This document shows, one piece after another, positions 27,328 through 39,984 of a stretch of DNA of 64,000 nt. Source of the stretch: Cyanoderma ruficeps (lineage: Eukaryota > Chordata > Aves > Passeriformes > Timaliidae); contig VZDJ01000301.1 of NCBI GenBank assembly GCA_008694505.1, positions 1,713,485 to 1,777,484 of the forward strand, written 5' to 3'. The notes under the pieces are model-generated. The model saw nothing but the letters and a program-made list of their open reading frames with translations. It was not told the DNA's origin and made no database searches. Position 1 is the first letter of the stretch. Each line of letters starts with the position of its first letter. The position numbers and the translations under genes were made by a program.

Positions 27328-27716
27328 AGAGGTGGTTCTGCAGCCTCCCTGCCCACATGATACTGTACCAGACAGCAAATATGCTTTTACCCACAGGAAC
27401 AGCTTTGCCATCCAAAAGTCCAGTGCAGGAAGCTGGGCAGACAGGCAGATGCACAACTTCCCAGTGGGTGGAGGTCCAAGACCAAGCCCAGGGCTGGAGT
27501 AAGATGAGCACATTGGGAGTGAGGGAACTGTCCAGCAGGACAAAATGAATTAATTGTCCAAGGATGGGGATGAAAAAGATTTGTGGCAGTCAGACAAGCA
27601 CCCTGATTCCAGCAACTTATGGTAAAAGCATATCAGGGCTCCAAAGGGCCTCCCAGCAGCTACTTCTGTCGGTGTCCCAGGTTCAGCAGGTCTCTAGAAT
27701 GCATTTCTCACCCACA

Positions 27717-27960
27717 TTCGAGAGAGTTTGGCTTTTTTAGTCTAGCAAAACTGAGAAGGAGAGGGCATAGCTTTGTTGTCTGTAAATACACGAAAGGCTG
27801 GGGTAGGAGATCTATTCAAGCTAAAAGATCCTGTTGGCATGAAAACAAATGAGGGATCAGTTGCTGTATGAGAATATTTGGGATAAAACTTAGGAGGTTT
27901 CTAGCTCGCAAGGAGTTTGAAAACATCAGCCTGCAAGGAGAGGGGCCTCTGGGAAATGGC
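27717..27960 (+). mobile_element. old CR1 LINE fragment
   Basis: The order GTTTGGCTTTTTTAGTCTAG, AAAACTGAGAAGGAGAGGGC, TCTGTAAATACACGAAAGG, CTAAAAGATCCTGTTGGCA, then GGAGGTTTCTAGCTCGCA follows the CR1 3' region downstream of the reverse transcriptase, in plus orientation. High divergence points to an old sauropsid CR1 subfamily rather than recent bird insertions. Confidence 0.65.
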
Positions 27961-29135
27961 AATATTTTGAGGATGAAGCTTGAGTAATTTTTGGAGGGAT
28001 TATAAAATTTTGCATGAGCAGGGGACCGAGAAGTCCCTTATAGCTGGAATAGGGGCAGAGAAAATGGCACAAGAAATAGAAAAGCAAGAACTGGAACTGA
28101 CTCACAAAGTGCAGAGAAGAAAGCATTTCCAGATGGGTAATGGATAAGACTCACTGAAAAGGACAAAAGAGGCCAAGAGCTTTTGGAAGTATAGGTGAAA
28201 CATCTCTCACCTTGTCAACAATGTCTGGGGAATTGTCTTTCCAGTGAAGTGGTCTCTATTTATTCATGCACCACCTGCCTGGAAGGCAGTGCTGGCTTGT
28301 AAGCAGATAAAATAACAACCACAGCATCCAAGGCATTTCTGTCTCCCAATTACTGTTGTTTGGAACATCAGAGATGTTTTTTCTAGGTGAATCCAAAGGA
28401 TTTCCATCAACTCTGAAACACAGAAGATAGATTAAGGAAAATCAGTCTGCAAAAGACTATCTAATGGCTTTCAGCTAGGACTTTCCTATCTGTACCCACC
28501 TAGTTACAAGCATAAAATCCTCTGCTGAGGAGAAAACCATGGGTCATGGAGAGCTCTGTATATATGGGAGCAGGGAGTTTTTCCAATGATATGCACCCCT
28601 CCATACCCAATCTTATCATCACATCTGAGCCATGGCCTTGGAATAGAAACACAGGAAACACACCATGTTCAGGAGAAGGGTCCCACATGGCAATGCCTCT
28701 TCTATGTCTCAATGGAGCCATCTCTTTTATGGCATAGAAAAGATCCTCTGATGGAAAAATTTTTGAGGGGAAACCATAGCATTTTTGAAACCAGAACCTG
28801 CCTAGGAAGGAGAAATTTTACAATGTGCCACCCCAGCACAAATCCCCTGGCTGGTAGGTGTAAGACACATTGATGTATTTTTCCATGTCTGCATTCTTTA
28901 CAAAAACAGATCTGCGGCCAGGATACACTGGGGTGGGAGACTGTGCAACCAAATCGCCTCACTTATTTCTGGGGAGAGAGCAGTGTGCCTAGAGGTATTA
29001 ATCTGTGAGTGGGAGGGAAAGCGAAAGCTGGGAAACCCAGGCGTGTGTCTGTATCCACGTTTCCACATATGCATATATAAAAATACATATACACACGGAG
29101 GGAAAACAAACCAAAGCAGAACAGTCCATTGCACA

Positions 29136-29236
29136 CGGTCCTCCCCCGGGGAGCGGGCGAGAGAACAAACAAGCGGCAGATGTGAACCGTGTCACCGCGC
29201 CCGGCGCCGCAGGAGGATCAGGGCCCGCGCTGACAA
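29136..29236. promoter_or_regulatory. isolated CpG-rich patch (mini CpG island)
   Basis: About 13 CpG dinucleotides occur in roughly 110 bases, including CCGCGCCCGGCGCCGC, inside tens of kilobases of CpG-poor DNA. No ORF of coding quality overlaps it. It may be a distal enhancer kept unmethylated, an unannotated non-coding RNA promoter, or a local GC-biased conversion spot. Confidence 0.45.
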
Positions 29237-32200
29237 GGTGGGGTGAGAAGCCACCAGAGCAGGAAGCAGCAGGAGACCCCCGAGGCAGGAGAAGACCACA
29301 AGGCTGAGAGGTCCTGGAAGTGCAGGCACACAGGTCGCTCTCCTCCCTTGGCATCACCCCAAGGGCAGGAAGTGCCTGGTGCCAAGGTGGACTCTGAGCG
29401 ATGGCCCTGAGCCCCTCCATGGAAGAATGGATGGGACAGAAGGAGGGCTGCAGGGTGACTTTCTTACAGCTGCAGCAAAGGCCAGAGCCAACCTGCAGCC
29501 TTGAGCTTTGTGCCAATCCCAATGCCAGGAAGTGGGAGCTCCTGCACTGCCTGCAAAGAGCAGAAATGAGACAAAGAGAGGCATCTTCCAGCCAGTTTAA
29601 TCAAAGATAATGAAGAGATCTGTTTCTCAGTTAGATATATCTATTTCTATTTTCCAGAAGAGCATAAAGGGCCTTGGAGAAGAAACAGGAACATGGGCCC
29701 TCTGTCCCTGGCTTGCTCTTTAGTGGTGTTCTGTATTTCCCCGTCCATCCTGGGGCAGTGGTGCTGAATGCTGATAAGGCCAGACTTGGACCAGCCTCAG
29801 TCAGACAGTTGGTGCAATTTGACTTTAGATAATACTTAATGATTTGTTTTTAGCATCGAGTTGGGGTGAGTTGGGGTATTTGTTGTTGTTGTTGTTGATT
29901 TTGCAGTCATTGCTTCTCCCCCCCCTTCTTTTCCAACCAATTAGGTTCAATTTGTTTTGGCAGAGGACATGATTAGTGGGGCTGGGCTCCAGATGGTTGG
30001 GCGCTCAGCCGCTCACCATAAATAACGCTGGATGAGCAGTGCTCCTGCATGCAAAGCTGGGACACGAGAGGCCCCAGGTCGCCAGATCAGAGCATCCCAT
30101 GGCTGCCTTGATGGGACCATACCTGAGCCCTTTGGAAAAGGCACTGCCTGACTTTTCCTTAGGTATCTCCAGATAGTCACGGACAGGGCACCACTCACCC
30201 AGCTGTTCCCTCCTCTCTGAATTAACCTCCCCTCACTGGATCAGCCCAGAGTTCCAGCTGAGTCTTAGCAAACAGAGAGAATGTGTCTCTCCCATTTCCC
30301 CTTGCAGCACTTTTTGGTCTGTCTGAAGATCATCTGATCTTGCTCCTGGTATGGGTCCATGAGTGAAGGGGAGCATTCTGTGGGGCTGGTGAGCCCAGCC
30401 AAACACCAGTGTGGAGTGGGACTGAGCTGCCATGGGTCCCACAGGAACAGTCACAGTCAGGCCTGCTGTATTGGCACTGCGGCAGCCAGACCCTTGGATA
30501 TCCCTCAAAATTCTAATAAGGCTCTCTGAGAAGGGGACAGTAATGTATACTGGGTAGAGACAACCTTGGTAAGGCAGCAGATCCAGAAAAAAAAAATCAG
30601 TAAAAACTTTTTTCAAAATCTGACACTTTTCAGTGTTTTTCGAACAAATAATGTTTTATCAAAGCAATGCCTGACTCCATCTTGTTGTGAAACCTTAACA
30701 ATTACCTTCTGTAACACGCTGCAAGATTCTCAATAAGAGAATAAAATAAAGCCCACAGTTTATTGTAATTGTTCTATCAGTATTTAAGAAATACTCAGTG
30801 AATTGCAAACTGAATAGCTATTCAACATTTTACGTTATCTCAGGCAAGCAAGCATTTGCTGAGAATGTCTTATGCTTTAGGACAAAGCTGGTTGTTGATT
30901 TAGTGAGTAACAAATAGAAGGCTCCATTCTGTACAATAAGTTTACCATGGATATAATGTGACTATTGTATTAAAGTCGAGGGGAAGACAGTACAGCAAGG
31001 AGGAAGTAGCTATGAAGTGTTAAAATGTCTTTGAACTGAGCATTTCAAGCCTTTGAACTGAGCTCTTTTCCTCCCACCTCTCAGTGCCACAAGCTGCCCT
31101 TCCCTGGTGCATGTCAGGTTGCCCAGGGAGTCTCAGTCACTCACAGGAGCACAGCACAGCCGACACACCTGAAACTGGCACCTGCATACAGGGAAATGAA
31201 CCTCAGTTCAGTTCTCGTCCATAGTCCAGCTCTGCAAGCTCACACCTCTGTGTTGCAGGGTTTGCAGGGGTAAAACCCAGATCCCTGTCCCCCACTGAGC
31301 ACTGTCCCCAAAAGACTCATGAGATATGCATGCCTTGACCATTGAGCAATCTCAAGCTCTGCTCTCTGGACTGTTTGTGTTGTAAATCCTCACGCCCAAG
31401 CTTCACTTGGGTCTGGAAGATCTCTGCAGTTCTTTCAGAGCTTCAGTCTTCTGGGGGTTATAATGTTAGCCAAGCTCTTGCTCCTGGAGAGACAGATATT
31501 GGAGAATGTTATGGCTCTGTCTGCAGGGAGACAACCCACGACCAGCCCTTTGTAAGCTGAAGATGCCTCTCACATGGCTCAATTGCAATTTTGGGCTGCA
31601 GCTGAGCTCATGCCAGCCTTGTGCAGAGGAAGCCTGGTGCACAGGCAGCTGTTCCTGAGCATATCTTTGCCCATAACAAGGGAACTCACTATCCCATGTT
31701 TGATCTTCCTGGATAGTTTCATATTGACCAGTACCAGGGGGGACCAATGTCGGAAGAGATTCATCTTAGGGAACACTGGACAAAGCTGCTTTGCACATGA
31801 GCCAGCACATGCTTGCTCCATGCACAAGGCAACTGTTCAGCAGAGTTGCACAGGTGTGGAGTGTTTATACAAGTGAATGGAGCTGGTCTCATTGCCACAT
31901 GCAGATGGCTGGAGCTGTAGTGAAGTGCTGGTGCAAGTGCTGTAAATGCCAATACAAGCAGTCATGTGTGTCCCATCTTGCCTGGAGCACAGGTGTAGCT
32001 GTGCCACTCCAGTGATGTCTCACAGGGAACAAAGATAAGATTGTCTTCCAGTCACTGTGTGTCTCCCATTGGAGATTTTGTGGAGGGATGTTGTAGAAAT
32101 AAACTTTAGGTCAAACAGAAGCACTGAGACCCCGGGAGTCAGTTGTAAATCCCATGGCGGTGGTAGATGTCACATGCAAAGAGGTGGAACAGATGTTCAT

Positions 32201-35200
32201 AACTGATAAGACTTTTTCTGGTCTAGCTTAAAACCTTGAAAATTGGAGATGTGGCAAAGCCTCTGCATATAACACTGCCCAGAACCCACAGTTCACAGAG
32301 CTATTCTCAAACAGGTTTACATGTTTACAGCTCTATTTATCTCTGGGCCTGTTGCAAATCCATGTGTACAGTCACACGTATTTTGCAAAATGCCTGAGAG
32401 AACCATGACAGATTCTAAAGGAGTTAGAGATGGAAGTGATCTATCAGATCCATTTGCAATCTCTCATGAGCCAGGCAGAATTTTTCCCTAGGCTATATTC
32501 ATTGCTTTGCCTCGTCTTGTTTTTAATCACTCAAGCAAAGAGGCTAGAACAGCCAGGCAAGGTTATGTCATACTGCTGCAGCAGGGGCACTGGGGAATCT
32601 TGTATCTCTGATCAGAACTGAGTCCCAACAGTTGTACAATGTATACTTATCAAGCATGTTTGATGTGGTTAAAAAAATCCTATGCAGAAATGCATTTAAT
32701 TTCTGTAAGTATTTGTCTTCCAAGAATTTTTAAGACCTGGCTATAAACATAGCCAAAGCCATCATTCAACAAATTGAAATCACACTTGTATTAATGTGGT
32801 TGCTATATTCATATTCAATTTAACCCTCATGACTTTATCTTGTAATCCAGTAAAGTGTGCAGGTCAACAGAAGTTGCTATCAGAGAGCTGAGTGAGCATT
32901 TCTTTTCCATCATCTCCTTCACCACTTCCTTGACTTAAGGCACATCATACAGAGATCCCTCACTTAGGCAAAGCACAATTCCTAACACATCCCTCACGGT
33001 CTCCACTGAGAATCTCTTTCATATATTAGGTGAATTCAGTGTTGTTTTCTAAGGTCTTCTCACGGGTCTGCCCTTTGGTGGTGATGACTGCTTTCAGAAG
33101 GGTGATGTACCACCTCACACAAACAAAGAGAAACAAACGACTCAGAAAAAAATGTGATTGTGGAAGTAATTTTTTATCATCCAGGGTCCTAGTTTTCTTC
33201 CCTTGAAAGCATAAAAGAGGAAGGTCCCCTCCCAGCAGCCCAAAGAGGTTGCAGCAGAGGCAAGTTACAATGTGCATGCCATGCTCTTGTAGCTGGGCTC
33301 ACACAGAGTATAAGGAATCAGTTCTTAGAGCCAGAGACATGGGTCTCTGAGAATAAATACCCAGTGTATTTGCTAGCTCAGTTGCATCTAATCAACAGAC
33401 ATGGTTTTTTGTTAAAGTAACCCAGGAGGTTTCTAGGGTCAACAGAGCTAAACAAAACAACCAGCAAAAACACTGTGGTCTAGGAAAGGGCAAGATTTTT
33501 TCAAAGCTCAGCTCCCCTTGGTGGTATGGCTCCTGTATGGAGGAATGAAAGTGTTTAAGTCATCAGAAAGAGCAGGCAGTGACCTGCAGTAAAATACATG
33601 GCCTGGTGAGATATGTCTCATCTTGCTAATGACCTCCAGAGCTGGGTCAGCAGATGCCACTGTGGGGGACACCATCCTCTGCAAGGAAGCAGACACAGCT
33701 CTTCTGTCTTGGCATGCCTCCATCCTCACTGCAGCCCTGGGCACACCAGCTCCATGGAGGCCCAGTGAGGGCAATTCACATTTTTGGAAATAACACCTAG
33801 CAGTGGGGATTCTTCACAAACTTTTCAAGACAACAGTGTCATCAGAAGTCCAGTCTGTGAGCTACAGATCCCTCTCTGAAACAGTTTGTCTGCAGTCACT
33901 TAGCCTTTTTTACCAGAACTACATAAAGGCACCAACAAAAACAGTGAAATTATATGGACATCTCAGACTCAAAAGAAAACTTAGGCATTTTGCTTAGTCA
34001 AATACTTGAGCTAGAAATTTCAGGAAAATTGTAAATTTTAAGGCAGCAAGCTCATCCTATATTTTTCAGGCAAAGCTGGCATTTTTCTGCCCTTAGCACA
34101 TGGCTCTCCCTAATAAGGATACAGAGCAGGGCAGCCCAGAGCCAGCCTTATGCCTGGCCCAGTAACCATCTTCTGGCATGGAGAAAAATGGCTGAGGATT
34201 GATGGGTTGGGAGCATGGTGCCAGACACATCCTGCTGTTCCAACTCAGATCTATCTGGATACCCTTCCTCCCTGCCCAGCTGGCAGACTGTATGGACTGC
34301 AACAGAGCAAACTGGGGCACAGGGCAGAGCTTGCTCTTTTGTGCAATACAGGAGCTAATCTCATTGCTGCAGAGTGAAATTTGGTTCCATAAAGATTTTT
34401 GAGCTTAGACCCATGTGGCCCAAACAAAAGACTGCTTCCAAGTGGCCTAGAGGCTTCTCGAGGTCTTGTGACACTGCAGTGTTGGAGGTCTGGGACCCAC
34501 ACTCCCAGGTATAGCCAGGTCCATGGTCCTCAGGTCCTCCCAGGCTGGGACTTGGCATTGCTGCCATGTGCAGAGAAGCACTCTAGGTATTTCTCCCCCA
34601 TTAGCATGTCCCCACAGCACAAGGCTCATTTCAGCACAACAAGTATTGCTAAATCTACACATCTTGTAATCCTCACCCTCTCTGGAAAGACAGAAAACCC
34701 GACGCACAGCAGAGATATGCCACACACAGCTCTCCCCACCAGCAGTGGCCATCTCGGCCAGAGTGGCTGGGGTGCACCTCAGCACCTAAAGGTACCCTCT
34801 CCCCCCAAAAATAACAAACTTCTAAACTTTAGGCCCTAGATGAGGGGGTGGGGGAGGGTTGGAAATGGCCCCGTTGCTTCACGCTGCACATCAGCAACCG
34901 AGTTCACTTCACAAACACAAGGTGCGCTGTCAGAATAGCCCAGGGCAAAGTTTGTACTTTGCTTGAATTCTAACTTTTGTTTACCAAGGTAATAAACCGG
35001 TCTTCTCTTCCAGGTGTAAATGCTATTATGAAAAGCATATTTGTGTTTCATCTCACCTCAGATGTACAGTATGTGCTCACATCCTACACTGTGTGTACAG
35101 CCCACATTGCTCCAGAGCCAGCAGAAGAAAAGACAAGGGGCAAAAACAAATAGCCCCGCTCTGTCCTCAAAAAACAGTATGTTCTGGAGAATCTAGGAGT

Positions 35201-36224
35201 GTAGTTGAATCCCTTTGCCTTTAGACCCTGTGTGCAGCCTTTGCTTTACTCTGTGAAGACTAGGCCAGACCTTTCCTGAATCCCTGTGGTCTTCCCCATT
35301 AGCACAGGGTGCTGATGGGGATCCCCAGTGCAGGGAGCTGGTGGGGATGAACTGTTCATTTCATGCAGACAAGCTGATCTCAAAACAGTGAAGTTTAATT
35401 TCCACCAAACTAGTTGGCTTGCCAGTTTGACTCCCTCCCACTAAAACTGCCTGCATGTCCATCATGCCACGTGCATTGAGATGTGTTGCATTTGGTGTAA
35501 TCTCACTGAAACTGATGGGAGAGGAGAAGGAGATGGGGGGAAAAAATAGAAATAAAAAAGCCTGGCATTGTTTCTTTCTTGCACTTCACCTCCTGTTCCT
35601 GGTGTTGTGCCCACTTGGCAAGATTTAGAGATAGCAGATGAGCTCTGGATAAAAATGACCTAAATGTTTCCTCATCCCTTCAAACCTGTTTGGTGGCCTT
35701 CTGTCTCCACACCACTGGTAGCCTGGCCTAGCCACTGTGGCTGCCTCCTGAATGCTACTGAAAGCCAACACCACGGGACCTGCAGCTACTGAAACAATCA
35801 CAGCTCCCGTCCAGAGTGTGGATCAGCCAGCATAGCACGGCATGGCACAGCAGGGCACGGTGGGCAGAGGCAAGAGCACGGCTGGCCAAACCAGTGCACC
35901 CGCTCCTGGCATTACTTCACTCCTCTCACACTGAGCTTGTAAAATTTCATGAGATGACACCTTGAAAAACTAAGTGTGAAATGCCTGGCTTGGATGGGGC
36001 CTTCCCAGAAGCTGCCCAGCTGCAGGTCAGCAGTTATTTCCTTCCTTGCCTGTTGTAGCCCTCTATGAGCAAATTTAAGAGGGCAATAACCACACGCTAA
36101 TATCTTTCTTTCTTTTTCTTACGCAAACTGTTTATTCCATTAAAAGCTGTGCCCAGAACTCCACCTGTATTGCAGAAGAGCTATTGAGAAAGGCAAAGAA
36201 AGGGTCTGCAGAAGAGCACAGTGT

Positions 36225-36540
36225 AAGTAGTGTGTGGTGCTGGCCCGCAGTGCCCAGCACGGGTGCTTTCTCTGAACGCCTCTGCTCCTGAAATCAGCAG
36301 CCCCACGGAGGGAGACGGGAGACGCACAGGTCTGAGCCTGCCCCAGCCCAGACGCCTTCCCCACCCCGCTGTTTACACCCGAGTGCTCGCTCCAGCACAG
36401 GCTGAAACTGAGCCCTGGCTCCTGCACCCAGCAGGGCCCCGGCACATTCTGCTCCCCGTGGGCAGTGACAGGTCTGGGCCCCTTCGGTGCTGCCCGACCC
36501 TCCACGGACCTCGCTCGGTCCTTTCCAGCCAGTGCTGGAC
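36225..36540. promoter_or_regulatory. GC-rich, CpG-enriched patch
   Basis: Roughly 300 bases of raised G+C with more CpGs than its surroundings (GACGGGAGACGCACAG, CCCGACCC, GACCTCGCTCGG), about 22 kb upstream of BCL6. Overlapping open frames of 188 codons (minus) and 144 codons (plus) follow from the scarcity of A/T-rich stop codons; neither peptide resembles a family I know. Confidence 0.35.
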
Positions 36541-39500
36541 TCAAGTGATCACAAAGCAAAGAGCTGTGGTGCAGAGGGGAGAATGGAGGGCCCCAGCTGC
36601 ATGTTCTCATGCTCCTCTTTGCTTCTGGAGTCACAGAAGCTGGTTTAAGGTTAGGGTATTTTGAATACCCAAAAAACTCATTGAAGGTTCTTAGCAGCTT
36701 TTGCACTTTCTCTTTTATTTTTCCACCTCCAATACTCCTTTATGCTTCCGCAGTAGGGCTAGAAAGAACATTGCTCACAGGAATGCAATCTTCCCCATCC
36801 ATCAAACCCAAGCATGATCAGGAGCTCTGCTATCCCTTCCCACAAAATTTCACACAACCACATGAGCTGAGGGAGAACATCCTCAGCAACAGTGACTTTG
36901 AGCAGCCCCCTTGCAGCAGTGGAATGAAGAGCCCACATCTGACCCGTCATAACCCGGGAGTGGGGAGCTCCTTTCTGCTCAGGAGGGGAAACTGGCACTA
37001 CCCAGGGAACTGGTGTGTGCTCAACTCATAATGGACTGATTGTAAGCGAGCTACTGGTGGAAGACAGGAACAACACGGGTTTCCCCACGTGGTTAATTCC
37101 TGCCATGGTGCCTTCTTGGATTCACCCACCCTCTTGAGCTGGGTGGGGCAGAGGAGGACATGTCTGGGTCCACCCATGCGCTCCCAAAGAAGGAGGGATG
37201 TGTCACCCCAGTTTGGGAACAGGTGTGTTCAGTGGCCAGATCAAGGCGCGTTAGGAGACCTAGAACTAGTTTGACATAGGCTATTATTTCATGGCATCTC
37301 AAGTATATTCCACATGTCCTTTAAGTGTTCCAGCAAAGTAATGGCCCAGGCCAGCCTTTCCAATCGTGCTCTTCTAACACGTCAGTTTGGTTCTTCCAGA
37401 ACAGGGAGGGGGTGGCTTTTTGCCAGCGTTATGTAAGGAGCAGAGGGATTGCGTAAGTTCAGTTGGTCGCAAAGGTGTAAAATAGGCTTTATTGGTAATT
37501 ACTGCACCTGGAAATTTCTCCAGAGGCATCTGTGCATATTTCACAAGGAACTTCTCCTTATATAGATTTAGGGTCTTCTGGAATCCTCTTTCCTCCGGAT
37601 ACTTCTGTTCTCAGAAATGCTTGTGCAAATGTGCATGTTTGCTTTCATGCGGGAAATGATAGGAGGATGTTGTATGTCCCTTCACTGATGCTGCATGAAG
37701 TGCTTGAGTTGCTCCACTGACCTGTGATTTGTGCAGTCAGAGGCAGGTGTTTGTTTTAAATCAGTTCCCAGGTGCAAACCTGGAACACCTGATGGACCCA
37801 TCCAGTCCTCTTAAGAGTGACAAGACCATATGACTTCAACTACGAAGAACTGCTCTACTTGAGACCTTTCTAGAGAATTAAATAGCAAGTAACACCTGTT
37901 AAAAACACAAGTTATTTGACACAATTGCACAAGTAGGAAAGATCACTGTATTCCACACATCCATGTGGGATAGGACCTTGTGTATTTCAGGAAAAGTGAA
38001 AAAGCATTTAAAAATGGCCAGAATGTGACCCGCTGTAACTCCAGCACTGCAAAGAGAAATGGCAAGCTTCACTTTGTTCCTCTACCTTCTATACATTTAG
38101 CATCAAGTGTATGGAAAAGGCTTTACAAAACCAAGGCCTGATCAGTAGCTAATGCATTCCCAGGTTCAATAACAAGTACACTTTGTACATCAGAGGAATG
38201 GCAGACTGCCCAGAGCTTTTGGGCAGATGCTGTTTCTAAAGAAATTAAATGCATGAATAGATAATAACCAAAGAAATCCCTGCTGGAATAGAGAAAGGAC
38301 AACTTCCTTCTGATAAAATCAAGTTCTTGCTCAATCATTCCCCACTTGAACACAAAGACCAAATTGAGTCAGTCATGAAGGTCCTGGAGTCTACAGATAA
38401 ATGGTTGGGCTTCATTTCTCTTCATCACAGTGTACATTATCCTAAGAACTAGCAAAACACACCAAGAATGACTTCTCTGTCCCTTCCAACAAAAGGGACA
38501 TTGCAGGAAGTCAGCTGGGTCTGCTAGGCTGCAGAAGAAGTTGTTTTCCAATTCTTCCTCAACTGGTTACTTCCAATCCTCTAAGGGCAGAAGGGAAGGA
38601 GGAAAGTGTGTTTAACCTGTGTCCTCATCACGCTAACAGAGGATTCAGGGGAGGAAGACCTGCAGGACAGCAAACATGAGCAGGGAGCCAGCAGTGAAAA
38701 GATGAACATGAGGTTGGCAAGGAGTGGGTGAGCTCTGACATGGAAAGGAATGGCGTGAGGGTCAGGGTAAGAGGAATGGAGAGAGCTAACCTCAAACCAA
38801 ACCACCTGGGTATTCCAGCCTTGATTCCAGTCATGGCACAACACAGATTCCTCAGCTGCCTCCCCTGCTACTGAATCTCCTTCCTGTACTGCCCTGACAG
38901 GGTCTGCCCTGTCTTCACTGCCTGACCACCTTCGGCTGGTCTCACTGGAAGTCCTGTGGGAGTCAGACAAATACTTGGCCGTGCTACATCAGCTCCCTGG
39001 CAGGGAGAGTTTACACATACAGGACTCAGAGAGTCAGTGGGTAAAATGCACATGGGGAAGCAAGAACCAGCACCTGAGAGTAGGGATGAAGCTGCTGATG
39101 CCAATGTTGGTGTCACCACTGTCAGCGGCTGGTACAGGGAGCTGGTCAGAGGCACCTGCTCTGTGCCCTGGGAACCAGGCTGCTGGTACCACATGAAGGG
39201 TCTGGGTAGCTCAGAGATGTTTGACCAAATTTTTTTCAAGAAACAGAGTCCAAGTCTTGCTTCTCCTCCCTCTTGTTTCCCATGGTCCAGGGAGAAGGTA
39301 TAACCTCGCAAACTCTCTTCCAAGGCCACAGGCTCTGGATGCAAAAGACAGCAACTGTTCTGCCCAGGGTCTGGCTCAAGAAAGCAAGGGACAAAGCTTA
39401 AGATACAGCTCAAGAGTGGGAACCTGGCACACAGCTGTAGATGAGAAGCAGGTGGAGATGCCCTGAGCAAAAGGTGGGACACCTTCGGATGTCAAAAAAG

Positions 39501-39943
39501 TGAGACAGTTGCTCAACAAGCCCACAGGGTCATCCTTTGCTTCCTGGTGAGGATGTCCTGGGGACTGGCTGCAGTGTGATTGCCAAGGCAAAACCACAGT
39601 GTAGGTGACAGCACAAGGCCAGGAATATTTTGCACACAGGCTTGGTGCTCCATCCAATGTCGTTCTTGACCACTGGGGCCACTGGGATGCTTCTGAAATA
39701 CCTCCCAGGGAGAGGGAAATTCAGTGCAACCAGTCATCGAGGAGAGCTGCAATATCTAGTGTTCCTGGATCTCACTCAGTCTCTGAAATACATTTATGGT
39801 CTACGTGACAGGTGGTTTATTTTCAATACCTAGAGCATAGAAGGCATGTGAGATGATGTGCTGTCATCTAGAACACTTTATTCTTGTTTAGTGCCAACTA
39901 TGTTACAATATCATTTTGATGTCACCATTTCCTCCTGCTGAAA

Positions 39944-39984
39944 TAAAAAAAACCAAACCAAAAACAAAACCAAAAAACCTCATT
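39944..39984 (+). repeat. A-rich (CAAAACC-type) simple sequence
   Basis: Short AAAACC and CAAAAAC units with no clear period. Confidence 0.7.

Noticed and set aside
27035..27548. Open frames with repeated SFLP or EGRK units
   Set aside because: They are translations of the AAGG microsatellite, whose frames contain no stop.
36140..36706. 188-codon open frame, minus, in the GC-rich patch
   Set aside because: Overlaps an equally good plus-strand frame and has no known domain; kept only as a CpG-rich patch.
38868..39482. 204-codon open frame, minus
   Set aside because: No recognised motif, no start context or splice support, and ordinary intergenic composition.
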